Positions 36,300 to 44,311 of a stretch of DNA of 64,000 nucleotides are shown here, piece by piece. Origin of the DNA: CBDCFV01 sp965203835. Lineage in GTDB: Bacteria; Chloroflexota; Dehalococcoidia; Lucifugimonadales; UBA3495. The stretch's first letter is position 1. Each line of letters begins with the position of its first letter. The stretch is from positions 3,782,001-3,846,000 of the forward strand of contig OZ241919.1 in the NCBI GenBank assembly GCA_965203835.1, in the 5' to 3' direction. The position numbers were made by a program, and so were the translations under genes. Below the pieces are notes generated by a model. It had not been told where the DNA came from and ran no database searches. It worked only from the letters and a program-made list of their open reading frames with translations.

Positions 36300-36660
36300 C
36301 CCGAAGATACGTTTGGGTAAGTGGGGAGAGGACACGGCTGCCCGCTTCCTGAAGGACAAGGGTTACCTGATTCTGGAAACCAACTACCGATGCCGCTGGG
36401 GTGAAATCGACATTGTTGCTGTGGACGAAGGACAGATCGTTTTCGTCGAGGTACGGACACGGAAAGGCAATGCGTTCGGAACACCGGAGGAGTCCATCAC
36501 CCACGCCAAAAGACGCCGGATGGTAGTCACGGCGCAGACCTATCTACGGGAACGCGGTCAGGAGGGGCTGGACTGGCGTGTGGACCTGGTCGCGATCCGT
36601 TTGGGATCAAGGCAACGGCTGGAGAGTGTCGAACACATTCGCTATGCTATAGAGGGGTGA
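36292..36660 (+). CDS. YraN/UPF0102 family protein
   Basis: The 122-residue protein has LGKWGEDTAARFLKDKGY, NYRCRWGEIDIVAVD and FVEVRTRKG, the core of the UPF0102 nuclease-like fold (E...D...ExR/K). Its role is uncertain; YraN-like proteins are linked to DNA processing. The start is taken as TTG 36292 with GGAG 9 nt upstream, 8 nt inside rnhB; the frame is open to 36172, but that part is inside rnhB and unlike the family. Confidence 0.9.
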   Translation: MTSPKIRLGKWGEDTAARFLKDKGYLILETNYRCRWGEIDIVAVDEGQIVFVEVRTRKGNAFGTPEESITHAKRRRMVVTAQTYLRERGQEGLDWRVDLVAIRLGSRQRLESVEHIRYAIEG

Positions 36661-36810
36661 CGAGTCTGATTCCCCGGTAAAGGTGTTCCTCAAGGACTCG
36701 TCCAATACGTTGCCATTGTAAAAGGGTGGGCCGGCGATCCGGCAAGCCCATAGCGATACCAGAATCAGCAGCACAGCCAGAATACCGATGATCAAGCAGG
36801 GGAATCTCAC
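36607..36810 (-). CDS. Putative small single-pass membrane protein
   Basis: The 67-residue frame starts at GTG and encodes one hydrophobic helix (PCLIIGILAVLLILVSLWA), then CRIAGPPFYNGNVLDES and a polar tail. The composition is protein-like and the frame fills the gap between yraN and the next hydrolase gene, but its last 18 codons are antisense to the end of yraN and the ribosome site is weak. The family is not recognised. Confidence 0.35.
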   Translation of the reverse strand: MRFPCLIIGILAVLLILVSLWACRIAGPPFYNGNVLDESLRNTFTGESDSSPLYSIANVFDTLQPLP

Positions 36811-36842
36811 GGCGCCACGCCTTGATTGACGATAGCAGGCCT

Positions 36843-37622
36843 TCAGCCGTTCAGGAACCCTGCGATAGCTTCGCTGAAAGCGTCCGGCTGCTCCAACATT
36901 GGCAGGTGGCCAGCTCCGGCCAGGACTTGCACTTTCGAACCGGTGATCAAACTTGAAAAGTCCTCGGCGTACACGGGGGGATTTATCCGGTCTTCGCCAC
37001 CCCAAATGATGAGGGACGGAGCCTTAATGCGGTAGGCGCGCCGTTTCAGTCCACGGTCGGGTATCGGCCACAGGAACTTGCCTGCCGCCGTCAGGTCCTG
37101 CACCCGTTCCGGCAGCAACAATGCTTGGGCCCGTTCTCCCGAATCAGCGTCCAATGAGTCATCACTGGGCGCTGCCCACAGGCATTCCTGCAACTCGGCA
37201 GGATTCATCGCCAGGAAATCGGCCACCGGAGCATCGTCTCGCCACAGGCCCGCCGGTGACGCCAACACCAGCTTCTTGACATAACCCGGCGCCACGGCCG
37301 ACATTTCCGCGGCAACCATCCCACCCAGGAAGTGACCCACCACGTGAGCCGACGATAATCCAAGAGCGTCCATCAACTCGAAATGGTGCAACGTGAGGTC
37401 GAGAACGTCATCCAGCAGTTCCAGCCCGGTGGACTTGGAATAGCCGGGTATGTAGGGCGCATATACCGTAAAGTGTTCGGCCAACCTGTCAAGGAAAGGC
37501 GCCCAACCCTTGTGGCCCACGGCGCCATGCAAATAGATAAGCGGGTCTCCTTGGCCGGCGCGCAACACTTCAGCTTGAGAACTTCCGTTGCGCAAGTCTA
37601 CCGTCAGTGTCTCCGGTGGCAT
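36843..37622 (-). CDS. Alpha/beta-fold protein with nucleophile Ser replaced by Phe
   Basis: The 259-residue protein has a clear hydrolase fold: LIYLHGAVGHKGW, an acid in IWGGEDRINPP and a His in GAGHLPMLEQP. The nucleophile elbow reads GHFLGGM where the family has GHSLGGM, so residue 98 is Phe (codon TTC) instead of Ser (TCC), a one-base difference at 37330. Either the protein is not a classical hydrolase, or this is a point mutation or sequence error. GAGGAG precedes the ATG. The remaining residues are well kept. Confidence 0.85.
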   Translation of the reverse strand: MPPETLTVDLRNGSSQAEVLRAGQGDPLIYLHGAVGHKGWAPFLDRLAEHFTVYAPYIPGYSKSTGLELLDDVLDLTLHHFELMDALGLSSAHVVGHFLGGMVAAEMSAVAPGYVKKLVLASPAGLWRDDAPVADFLAMNPAELQECLWAAPSDDSLDADSGERAQALLLPERVQDLTAAGKFLWPIPDRGLKRRAYRIKAPSLIIWGGEDRINPPVYAEDFSSLITGSKVQVLAGAGHLPMLEQPDAFSEAIAGFLNG

Positions 37623-37702
37623 GTTTCTCCTCGTGTGTTCAAGTCTTAGCAGCCTTTTGAAACGCTCTCAAAACCGATGTGTCTGGCTAATATCCCCGCG
37701 CG

Positions 37703-37855
37703 TGTGACCGAAAGGCCTGTGGATTCCCGCCCCCGCCTTCGCGGGGGTGACGTTCCTGCGCGGGAATGACGGGTTGTGTGCCACTCCATATACGGGTTGT
37801 GTGCCGCTCCGTATACTGGTTGGGTACCACTCCGTATTTTGAGTTAGTTTCTTAG
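37703..37855. repeat. Intergenic palindromic repeat, copy B
   Basis: It starts GTGTGACCGAAAGGCCTGTG, contains GGATTCCCGCCCCCGCC and GCGCGGGAATGACGGG like copy A, then three 23-bp tandem units, and ends GTTAGTTTCTTAG. It is the longest of the copies. Confidence 0.75.
37770..37838. repeat. Three tandem 23-bp units inside repeat copy B
   Basis: The units at 37770, 37793 and 37816 follow CGGGTTGTGTGCC-CTCC-TAT with few changes. They lie where copy A has a single short GGGTTGGGCACTC stretch, so this part has expanded. Confidence 0.85.
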
Positions 37856-37930
37856 TTGGCAGTCCAACACTTGGATGCGGTGGATTGGATAGCAGCCTCC
37901 ATGTCAGGGCTGCGGCAAAACTCTTCCGCT

Positions 37931-38812
37931 TTACAGAGATTGGTACCATTTCGCGATGGCTTCGCCTATCTGATCGGGGGAATCTTCCTGCAGAAAGTGG
38001 CTTCCCGGCACGGTGACCTCCGACTGGTTGGGCCAACTCCGGCAGAATTCCCTTTGGGCGCCCACCAGTATGGCGCCGGGGTCGCCGTTGATGAACAGCT
38101 TGGGCAAAGGGCTGGTTGACAGCCACCGGGAGTAACCCTCCGCTATTTCCACCACATCCGGCGGGTGGCCGTCAATGGGGATCTCTCTGGGCCAAGTCAA
38201 CGTGGGTCTCCTCGACTCGCCGGGTTCCAAGTACGGGCGGCGGTATACCTCCATCTCCTCTTCGGTCAATCCCCGCAAAACACTGCCGGGCAAAATTCGC
38301 TCAACGAACAGGTTGCGGTCCAGTATCATTCCCTCACCGTCGGGCGAACGCATGCCTTGGAAGATGCGCCTCGACGATTCTGGCCACTCCTCCCAAGTAA
38401 GCGGCCTGACAATAGCCTCCATATAGACAATGGCTTTCATCCTGTCCGGGTAGCGGTGGGCCCAGTGAAACCCCAGGGCCGATCCCCAGTCGTGGACCAC
38501 GAGCGTGACATTCCGGTCAAGGCCCAGCGCATCTAACCATTGGTCCAAGTATCGTGCATGGTCGATAAACCTGTAGGACCCATCACCGGCTTTGCCCGAG
38601 TCACCCATGCCCACGAGGTCGGGCGCCACGCACCTTGCCACACTCTCAAGGTGAGGTATGACGTTGCGCCACAGGTAGGAGGAAGTGGGGTTGCCGTGCA
38701 GGAACACGATGGGGTCCCCCACTCCACGGTCTATATAAGCCACCTCCGTGTCCAGCACGGTGACGCGGCTTTTGCTATGGGAGGCCGCCGAAGGCGTGGT
38801 GCGTTCTTCCAT
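37931..38812 (-). CDS. Haloalkane dehalogenase (subfamily II-like)
   Basis: The 293-residue alpha/beta hydrolase has the full haloalkane dehalogenase set: Asp nucleophile and Trp in VVHDWGSALG (D108, W109), Asn in HGNPTSSYLWRN (N41), catalytic Glu in YMEAIVRP (E132) and His in PGSHFLQED (H272). The length and positions match LinB/DhaA closely. It would hydrolyse carbon-halogen bonds of haloalkanes to alcohol and halide. It starts 3 nt after the stop of a flavin monooxygenase gene, so they form an operon. The natural substrate is unknown; luciferase-like relatives (RLuc) share the fold but not this context. Confidence 0.88.
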   Translation of the reverse strand: MEERTTPSAASHSKSRVTVLDTEVAYIDRGVGDPIVFLHGNPTSSYLWRNVIPHLESVARCVAPDLVGMGDSGKAGDGSYRFIDHARYLDQWLDALGLDRNVTLVVHDWGSALGFHWAHRYPDRMKAIVYMEAIVRPLTWEEWPESSRRIFQGMRSPDGEGMILDRNLFVERILPGSVLRGLTEEEMEVYRRPYLEPGESRRPTLTWPREIPIDGHPPDVVEIAEGYSRWLSTSPLPKLFINGDPGAILVGAQREFCRSWPNQSEVTVPGSHFLQEDSPDQIGEAIAKWYQSL

Positions 38813-38815
38813 CGA

Positions 38816-40024
38816 CTAGACGCTCGCTGCTTCCGTCAAGCCCTGCGGCCACCACCTGGTCTCGTACTCGCCCCAGATGTCACGCACGTAGGGCATGACT
38901 TCCTTGGCGAACAACTCGGTGTTCTTCAGGGTCAGGTCCTTGGGCATATCCCCGAACTGGAGCAGCAGCATCAGGTTGCCGACCCGCAGTTCCCGGATCG
39001 CTTGGGCCAGTTCCTGCCTGACCGATTCCGGGCTGCCAACGATAACGTTGCCAGCCTTGATATAGTCCAGCCATGTAAAGTCGGTCGCCTGTTCGCGGCG
39101 GGAGTCCACAATCTGGGAGCTTACGCCGGAGTTGATGCTGCGGATAGTACGGTAGCCAGGTGCGTTGGCGAAACCGCCGGGGACGTGGAGGCATTTCTTG
39201 AAGAAGTACTCGATGTAGTCCTTGTATTCGTCGGCCTGCTCATCGGTCTCCGACACAGCAACCAACTGGAGGAATCCCGCGTGGTAGGGGTTGAAGTCCT
39301 TGCCCCGCCGGTCCACTTCTTCCCAGAAGCCGTCCAGCACCGTTTTGCCCACCTTGTAGCCGGAGTAGCTCAGGTAGCAATAAACGTAGTCGTTGTCGAT
39401 GGTCCAGTCCCAAGTCTCAAGGCTGCCGCTGCCCGGCACCCAGATCGGCGGGTGCGGTTCCTGGTAGGGCCTGGGCCAGATATTTACGTAACGCAGTTGA
39501 GTGTACTTGCCGTTGAAGGCAAACGGTTCCCGCTCAGTCCATGCCTTGATGACAAGGTCATGGGCTTCCTGGTACTTTTCCCGCAGCGTCACCGGCACCT
39601 CGCCGTACCCGAACACGGTGTCCTGGGATGTTCCCAACGGGAAGCCGGCGACGAACCGCCCGCCGCTCAGCACGTCGAGCATGGCGAACTCTTCGGCGAC
39701 TCTTACCGGAGGGTTGTAGAGGGCCAGGCTGTTGCCCAGCACTATGATGGCAGCCTTGGAGGTGCGCCGGGTCATGGCCGACGCCATCAAGTTGGGTGAT
39801 GGCATAAGGCCGTAGGCGTTGTAGTGGTGCTCGTTCACGCACAACCCATCGAAGCCCATCTGCTCGGCGAACTCCAACTCGTCCAAGTAGTCTTGGTAGA
39901 GACCGGTGGCCTTCTTGGGATCGAACAGGTGGTTGGGCACGTCGACCCATACGCTGTGGTACTGCTTTTCAAAGTCCTTTGGCAGGTACTGGTAGGGCAT
40001 CAAGTGGAAAAAGCACATCTTCAT
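38816..40024 (-). CDS. LLM class flavin-dependent monooxygenase
   Basis: The 402-residue luciferase-like protein has GFDGLCVNEHHYNAYG, AIIVLGNSLALYNPPVRVAEEFAMLD and GGRFVAGFPLGT, the pattern of bacterial luciferase alpha-like FMNH2 monooxygenases (NEHH loop included). It would oxygenate an organic substrate with reduced flavin from a separate reductase, which is not in view. GGAG lies 10 nt upstream of the ATG. The haloalkane dehalogenase follows after 3 nt, so the two may act on the same halogenated compound. Confidence 0.9.
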   Translation of the reverse strand: MKMCFFHLMPYQYLPKDFEKQYHSVWVDVPNHLFDPKKATGLYQDYLDELEFAEQMGFDGLCVNEHHYNAYGLMPSPNLMASAMTRRTSKAAIIVLGNSLALYNPPVRVAEEFAMLDVLSGGRFVAGFPLGTSQDTVFGYGEVPVTLREKYQEAHDLVIKAWTEREPFAFNGKYTQLRYVNIWPRPYQEPHPPIWVPGSGSLETWDWTIDNDYVYCYLSYSGYKVGKTVLDGFWEEVDRRGKDFNPYHAGFLQLVAVSETDEQADEYKDYIEYFFKKCLHVPGGFANAPGYRTIRSINSGVSSQIVDSRREQATDFTWLDYIKAGNVIVGSPESVRQELAQAIRELRVGNLMLLLQFGDMPKDLTLKNTELFAKEVMPYVRDIWGEYETRWWPQGLTEAASV

Positions 40025-40261
40025 GGTGGAAGCGCTCCCTTGGACCGGAGTGGTTTAGCGACGGCGCACCCCGCCGGATGGCATATTCTACACCCTATGG
40101 CGCGACTGCGGAAACGTTGAGCTTTTGAAGGAATAGAAAGGCAAAGCTCTGATGTTTGACCTTTCATCGCAACTCCGACAATAAAATCGGCGGACTACTG
40201 CCCACCGAATTCAGGTCCCGTGATTTGCGTTTCCATGCGTGCGGCTATCGATGCCTCCCAA

Positions 40262-40780
40262 TCACTTCTCCGGTTCCGGGTGAGTTTGAGAGAATCCCAC
40301 TGAGGAATAAGCATTTACATCGGGCCTCCATCCCAAAAGTCGCCTCAAGTCGGCTCGCTCATCATCGTCGTATACCGTGCGAGGCCTGGGCGGGAGAGAC
40401 CGGATATGGTCCAACTGGTCTATGTATCGCTCAACGGTCTTGATAGCCGATTTGATTTGGATGGCCGGTACACCGTTCTCATAGAAATTGACGTGCATCG
40501 CGTTTGCTATGGTCAAGGGCGTCAGCAAGTCGGCTCGGTCAAATTCTCTTGCCAGTTGGTTCCCAACGGCATTCACGCTGTCGTGCGACCGGTGGCGCCA
40601 ACCCCGTTGAATCGCTATAGCCTTGAGAGCGTGGGCGGCTGAACCCCAGACCTTCTCAGCTGCTTGAAGCCGGTCGCCCCTGTCCAATTCAACTCCGGCA
40701 TCGTCCAGGAACCTCCGGCTCATTGCCAAATGGTCTTCTATGCTAGGATTTCCTGGTTCGGGCAGTGGTATTGTAGTCAT
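40262..40780 (-). CDS. PaREP1/HEPN-like protein
   Basis: The 172-residue helical protein is a PaREP1-type HEPN relative: LDRGDRLQAAEKVWGSAAHALKAIA, GWRHRSHDSV and MHVNFYENG. A second protein with the same plan lies at 44312-44731. HEPN relatives can be RNases or nucleotide-binding scaffolds; a canonical R-x4-6-H motif is only weakly met here (RHRSH). AGAGGG precedes the ATG and a TATAAT box lies at 40801. No clear antitoxin gene is next to it. The C-terminal 40 residues are unique. Confidence 0.7.
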   Translation of the reverse strand: MTTIPLPEPGNPSIEDHLAMSRRFLDDAGVELDRGDRLQAAEKVWGSAAHALKAIAIQRGWRHRSHDSVNAVGNQLAREFDRADLLTPLTIANAMHVNFYENGVPAIQIKSAIKTVERYIDQLDHIRSLPPRPRTVYDDDERADLRRLLGWRPDVNAYSSVGFSQTHPEPEK

Positions 40781-40800
40781 CTTTGGACCCTCTAGTTTGT

Positions 40801-40806
40801 ATTATA
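40801..40806 (-). promoter_or_regulatory. -10 box of HEPN-like gene
   Basis: A perfect TATAAT on the minus strand, 20 nt before the ATG at 40780. The -35 region is poor (TGACAA too far), so strength is uncertain. Confidence 0.45.
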
Positions 40807-41007
40807 CGATAAGCTAAACTTGGTGATTGTCACTCAACTTTCTCGCATAAGATTGTTTGAGAGTTTCGTACTTCCCTTTTGACGTACAATGAAGTTGCGG
40901 AGCTTGTCCTATGGAGGGCATCCTGTAGCGGTTAACGATCAAGGTGATAGAATTCGGACGGCGCCCCGTACAGGCGGTTGCCGTCCTTAACCAAGAGGAG
41001 GGAACTC

Positions 41008-42132
41008 GTGGCGAGCGGAACTAGAGACGTGGTTATAGTCGGCGGCGGGATCATAGGGTCTTTGACTGCCTACCTGTTGGCCCGCGGCGGGTTGAAGGTT
41101 ACGGTCCTGGAGGCCGACTCGGTGGGCAGCCATGCCTCCGGGTTCGCCTTTGGCGGGTTGGGGCCGCTGGAAGGCGCAGGTATTCCGCATCCCCTGCTGG
41201 ACTTCAGCGTCTGGTGTTTTGAGCGCCATCGCACCATTGCCCCGGAACTACAGGAAGCGTCGGGGGTCGATACCCAATTTGAACTCCGCGACCGTCTCAT
41301 CCTTGCTTTCGAAGAGCGGGAAGCTGCCCGGGCCAAGGAAGACATAGCTTGGCAGAAGAACGTCAAGGGGTTCCACGTGGAATGGCTGGGCATCGACGAT
41401 GTTATGAAGGTGGAGCCCCGCACCAACCCTGAGTGCTTGGGGGCATCGCTGGCTCAAGGCACGGGAGCGGTGGAGGCCTACCGTTACAACCTTGCCGCAG
41501 CCCAAGCCGCCGAAAAGTTCGGCGCGGAGGTGATGCTGAGGCGGGCTACCGGCCTCCTCACGGATGGGGACAGGTGTCTTGGAGTGAAACTGGAGTCGGG
41601 CAGCATCGAAGCCGGGGCGGTGGTGCTGGCGATGGGGCCTTGGTCGGCCCAAGCCAAGGCTTGGTGCGGGGTTGATGTGCCGATCACCCCCCTGAAGGGC
41701 CAGGTCATTCGGCTCCAACTGGCAACCGACCCTATGAGGGTCTCACTGAACTATGCTGGAAGCTACGCGGCGTCGAAACCCGATGGCCTTATCTGGGCGG
41801 GTACTACGGAAGAGGAAGCGGGGTTCGACGAGGAGATAACGGTACAGGCCAGGGACAAGATAATGGGAGACTTGTTGAGGATGGCCCCGTCGCTGGTCGA
41901 TGCCGAATTGGTGCACCAGACCGCCTGCCTGCGCCCTATATCCGCCGACGGATTGCCCATCGTGGGTCAAGTACCAGGATGGCAAAACCTGTACGTGGGC
42001 ACCGGGTCTGGCCGCAAGGGCATCCTCTGGAGCACCGGGATGTGCCACGGCTTGGCAGACTTGGTCCTGAATGGTGTGAGCGAGGTGCCGGGGGTTCCTG
42101 CGCTGGACCCGGCGAGGTTTTCTGCTCAATAG
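41008..42132 (+). CDS. DAO-family FAD-dependent oxidoreductase
   Basis: The 374-residue protein has the FAD dinucleotide fold DVVIVGGGIIGS at the N-terminus, VLEAD, HASGFAFGGLG, and CLRPISADGLPIVGQ plus GSGRKGILWS near the C-terminus, as in glycine/sarcosine oxidase and D-amino-acid dehydrogenase relatives. It would oxidise an amine or amino acid. GTG 41008 is chosen for the strong GAGGAGGG 6 nt upstream; the ATG-like start at 40978 lacks one. The gene stands alone, facing comB across repeat copy C. Confidence 0.9.
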   Translation: MASGTRDVVIVGGGIIGSLTAYLLARGGLKVTVLEADSVGSHASGFAFGGLGPLEGAGIPHPLLDFSVWCFERHRTIAPELQEASGVDTQFELRDRLILAFEEREAARAKEDIAWQKNVKGFHVEWLGIDDVMKVEPRTNPECLGASLAQGTGAVEAYRYNLAAAQAAEKFGAEVMLRRATGLLTDGDRCLGVKLESGSIEAGAVVLAMGPWSAQAKAWCGVDVPITPLKGQVIRLQLATDPMRVSLNYAGSYAASKPDGLIWAGTTEEEAGFDEEITVQARDKIMGDLLRMAPSLVDAELVHQTACLRPISADGLPIVGQVPGWQNLYVGTGSGRKGILWSTGMCHGLADLVLNGVSEVPGVPALDPARFSAQ

Positions 42133-42216
42133 TGGTCAAAGAGCCACCGCGATACGGCGGCCCTTGTCCTCAAAAACTATTTCATAACAGGCTGATTCTG
42201 CCGACAACGTCTCGGC

Positions 42217-42314
42217 GTTGCCCGAAGGCTATGGATTCCTGCCTGCGCGGGAATGACAGGTTGCGCGGGAATGACAGGTTCGGCATTGCGCCGAGGTTTG
42301 CGGTAGTTTCTTAG
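42217..42314. repeat. Intergenic palindromic repeat, copy C
   Basis: It begins GTTGCCCGAAGGCTATGGAT, has two GCGCGGGAATGACAGGTT units, and ends GCGGTAGTTTCTTAG. Both ends match copies A and B, while the middle differs. Confidence 0.75.
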
Positions 42315-42335
42315 CAATCCCGTAGAGAAGACCGG

Positions 42336-43031
42336 TTACGCCACAGATTCTTTTCTGGCTACCAGCAGGCCGTCCTCCCGGTGGATTTTCATGGCGAAGG
42401 GATACCTGCTCACTTCCAGAGCCAACGGGACGTCTTCTGGGTGGAATTGGGGTTGATCGGGATCGAAGAATTTCTGGGTGGCGCCGCCAAGCATGATAAG
42501 GTTCTGGAGTGAGGGAATGTCGGGACGGCGACCTTCCAAAAGATTTCGCAGGTAAATCCCGCAGTGCTCATCCTCATCAGCCCGCGTGCGGCCTTGGTCT
42601 CCCATAGCGATGATGGATACGAGGGTCGGGTTGTCCCTGTGAATCGCCTGCACGGTGGCGTCGGCCACCACGAATGATCCCAGGTAGATGTTCTCCGCAT
42701 TGGACGCCGCTGCGGCCACCCCCACGGTGCCGGCCCTGGTGGACTGGACCAAGGTCTTGCCCGCAACGTCCACGCCGGTTATCTCGTGGGGTGAATTGCC
42801 GTGGTCGAACCCGTCGGGACGCTTGCCGTCAACCTCGCCCATAAGCAGGTCGCCGATGCCGCGCCGGTGCAACGCCAGTGCCTCTTCAACCTCGGCCACC
42901 AGGACAATCTCCTTGGCTCCATGATCGAAAGCGATGGCGGCGGTGGTGAAGGCACGAAATACGTCAATAATGATGGCCGTTCCTTCAGCCTCTCTTGCAT
43001 CCCGGACCAGACTGCCCAACCTTATTTCCAT
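42336..43031 (-). CDS. comB: 2-phosphosulfolactate phosphatase family (ComB-like)
   Basis: The 231-residue protein has the ComB pattern: IIIDVFRAFTTAAIAFDHGA, GEVDGKRPDGFDHGNSP, LVQSTRAGTVGV and AMGDQGRTRADEDEHCG. ComB removes phosphate from 2-phosphosulfolactate in coenzyme M synthesis, but many bacteria without coenzyme M carry it, so the substrate is not certain. AGGAG precedes the ATG. A HAD phosphatase gene lies 77 nt upstream. No comA or comC is in the window. Confidence 0.85.
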   Translation of the reverse strand: MEIRLGSLVRDAREAEGTAIIIDVFRAFTTAAIAFDHGAKEIVLVAEVEEALALHRRGIGDLLMGEVDGKRPDGFDHGNSPHEITGVDVAGKTLVQSTRAGTVGVAAAASNAENIYLGSFVVADATVQAIHRDNPTLVSIIAMGDQGRTRADEDEHCGIYLRNLLEGRRPDIPSLQNLIMLGGATQKFFDPDQPQFHPEDVPLALEVSRYPFAMKIHREDGLLVARKESVA

Positions 43032-43108
43032 GCGTATCTCCTGAATTTATGTTGTAAACGAAGTGCGGCGGTTAAGTGAATATAGTGATACAAATACCGG
43101 AAGCCTGG

Positions 43109-43984
43109 TCAGTGAGCGGGAGCGCGTCTTATATGCTGGTCTCTCTTTTCCAGGATTGAGTTGGCGATTCCGGTTACGATTGTGGTCATCATTTTGAAGA
43201 GGTCAGTACCGTCCCGGTAGTCCGCGGTGTAGGGGCCGGCGGTGATCCGCTGACCCTCGGCCAATTCGTAGGGCCTCTTGAGCTCAGTGTCATCAGGCGG
43301 CATCACGCCAATGCCTCTTCCCCCCAAGTATCTAATCATGGAAAAACAAGGAATGTCACTGGGGCCGTCCCCCACGTAAACCATATTCTCGAAGGGGATG
43401 CGGCGGCTTGCCGGCGACATAGCGTCATTTACCCGGTAGGGGTTACGGCGCACCTCCGGGCCGGAAATCCCTTTGTTGATTGCGTAAATGAACTTGGTTT
43501 TTTCAGTAAAGGTAACCGCCCTTTTGACGGCAATGGCCTGCTCGTTGCTGTCATAGGCATATTCACAACCGAAAATGTCAGTAGACAAGTCGGCCAGATG
43601 CGTTGCCCTCAGTACCTCTTCGATGCCGCTGCTTACGATGTACCACTCGATAGTTACGTTGGCGTCTGAGTACTCCGGGTTTTGGGCCAAGTTATTCCGC
43701 AGCCGAGGGACAAAGTCCAATGCTCCTGGAAAGAAGTCGATTTTTGCCCCCACGTCTCGAAGCTTTGCTTTCGTCAAGTTGGCAACCTTGGGGCTTTGGG
43801 ACTTATGCAGCAGTTGGTTCAGGTAGGCCAAAGGAGGATCCCAACCGTCCTTTACCAAGGTTGCTACCTGACGTTCCCAGAAATCATCGGAATCAATACC
43901 CAGTTCGCGCACCAACTTGTTGGTCGTGTCCGGACATAACGTGCCGTCGCAGTCGCAGATAATGGCGATAACGTCTTGCGGCAT
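43109..43984 (-). CDS. HAD-superfamily phosphatase
   Basis: The 291-residue protein has HAD motif I CDCDGTLC with both Asp, motif II YIVSSG, a Lys region (VKRAVTFTEKTK) and motif IV VGDGPSDIP. The cap between motifs I and II is all-alpha and long. It is a phosphatase or phosphotransferase of unknown substrate, probably cytoplasmic. The gene follows the small DUF7662-like gene by 57 nt and precedes the comB-like gene. It is more AT-rich than its neighbours by eye. Confidence 0.85.
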   Translation of the reverse strand: MPQDVIAIICDCDGTLCPDTTNKLVRELGIDSDDFWERQVATLVKDGWDPPLAYLNQLLHKSQSPKVANLTKAKLRDVGAKIDFFPGALDFVPRLRNNLAQNPEYSDANVTIEWYIVSSGIEEVLRATHLADLSTDIFGCEYAYDSNEQAIAVKRAVTFTEKTKFIYAINKGISGPEVRRNPYRVNDAMSPASRRIPFENMVYVGDGPSDIPCFSMIRYLGGRGIGVMPPDDTELKRPYELAEGQRITAGPYTADYRDGTDLFKMMTTIVTGIANSILEKRDQHIRRAPAH

Positions 43985-44041
43985 GGCCTGGTTACCTACT
44001 TCTTTAACAGTTTTTGCAACGACTGTATCTCTTGCCGCGGG

Positions 44042-44299
44042 TCAAGCTTGTCGCCGGAAAGTAACCGTCTCTCCATTCAGGTTGAGCGCATCGACTGCCC
44101 ATCCGGCGGAAAGCCATGCTCGCGCTTGAGGATGTCCTGTGTCGTTGTTGCACCACCATCCTTGGCGACTGGAACGGCGGGCAATAGGTGGCAAATTAGC
44201 GCTGATTATTTTTTCAATGCGCTGGAACGATAGAGTGATGGATCCTAAGTTGGGATCAACCCTTCTCAGAAACTCCATCAAGGGGTCGTATTTGCCCAT
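44042..44299 (-). CDS. Small DUF7662-like protein
   Basis: The 85-residue protein has KYDPLMEFLRR at the start, then LSFQRIEKIISANLPP, WWCNNDTGHPQARAWLSAGW and a closing VTFRRQA. This matches a family of small conserved proteins (DUF7662-like by recollection). The function is unknown; the tail resembles small nucleic-acid-binding proteins. AGGAG precedes the ATG, 12 nt after the HEPN-like gene, so the two form a pair. Confidence 0.7.
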   Translation of the reverse strand: MGKYDPLMEFLRRVDPNLGSITLSFQRIEKIISANLPPIARRSSRQGWWCNNDTGHPQARAWLSAGWAVDALNLNGETVTFRRQA

Positions 44300-44311
44300 T
44301 GTAGGCTCCTA

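Noticed and set aside
38540..39799. 419-codon plus-strand frame opposite the dehalogenase and monooxygenase genes
   Set aside because: It crosses the boundary of two well-supported minus-strand genes and has no family features.
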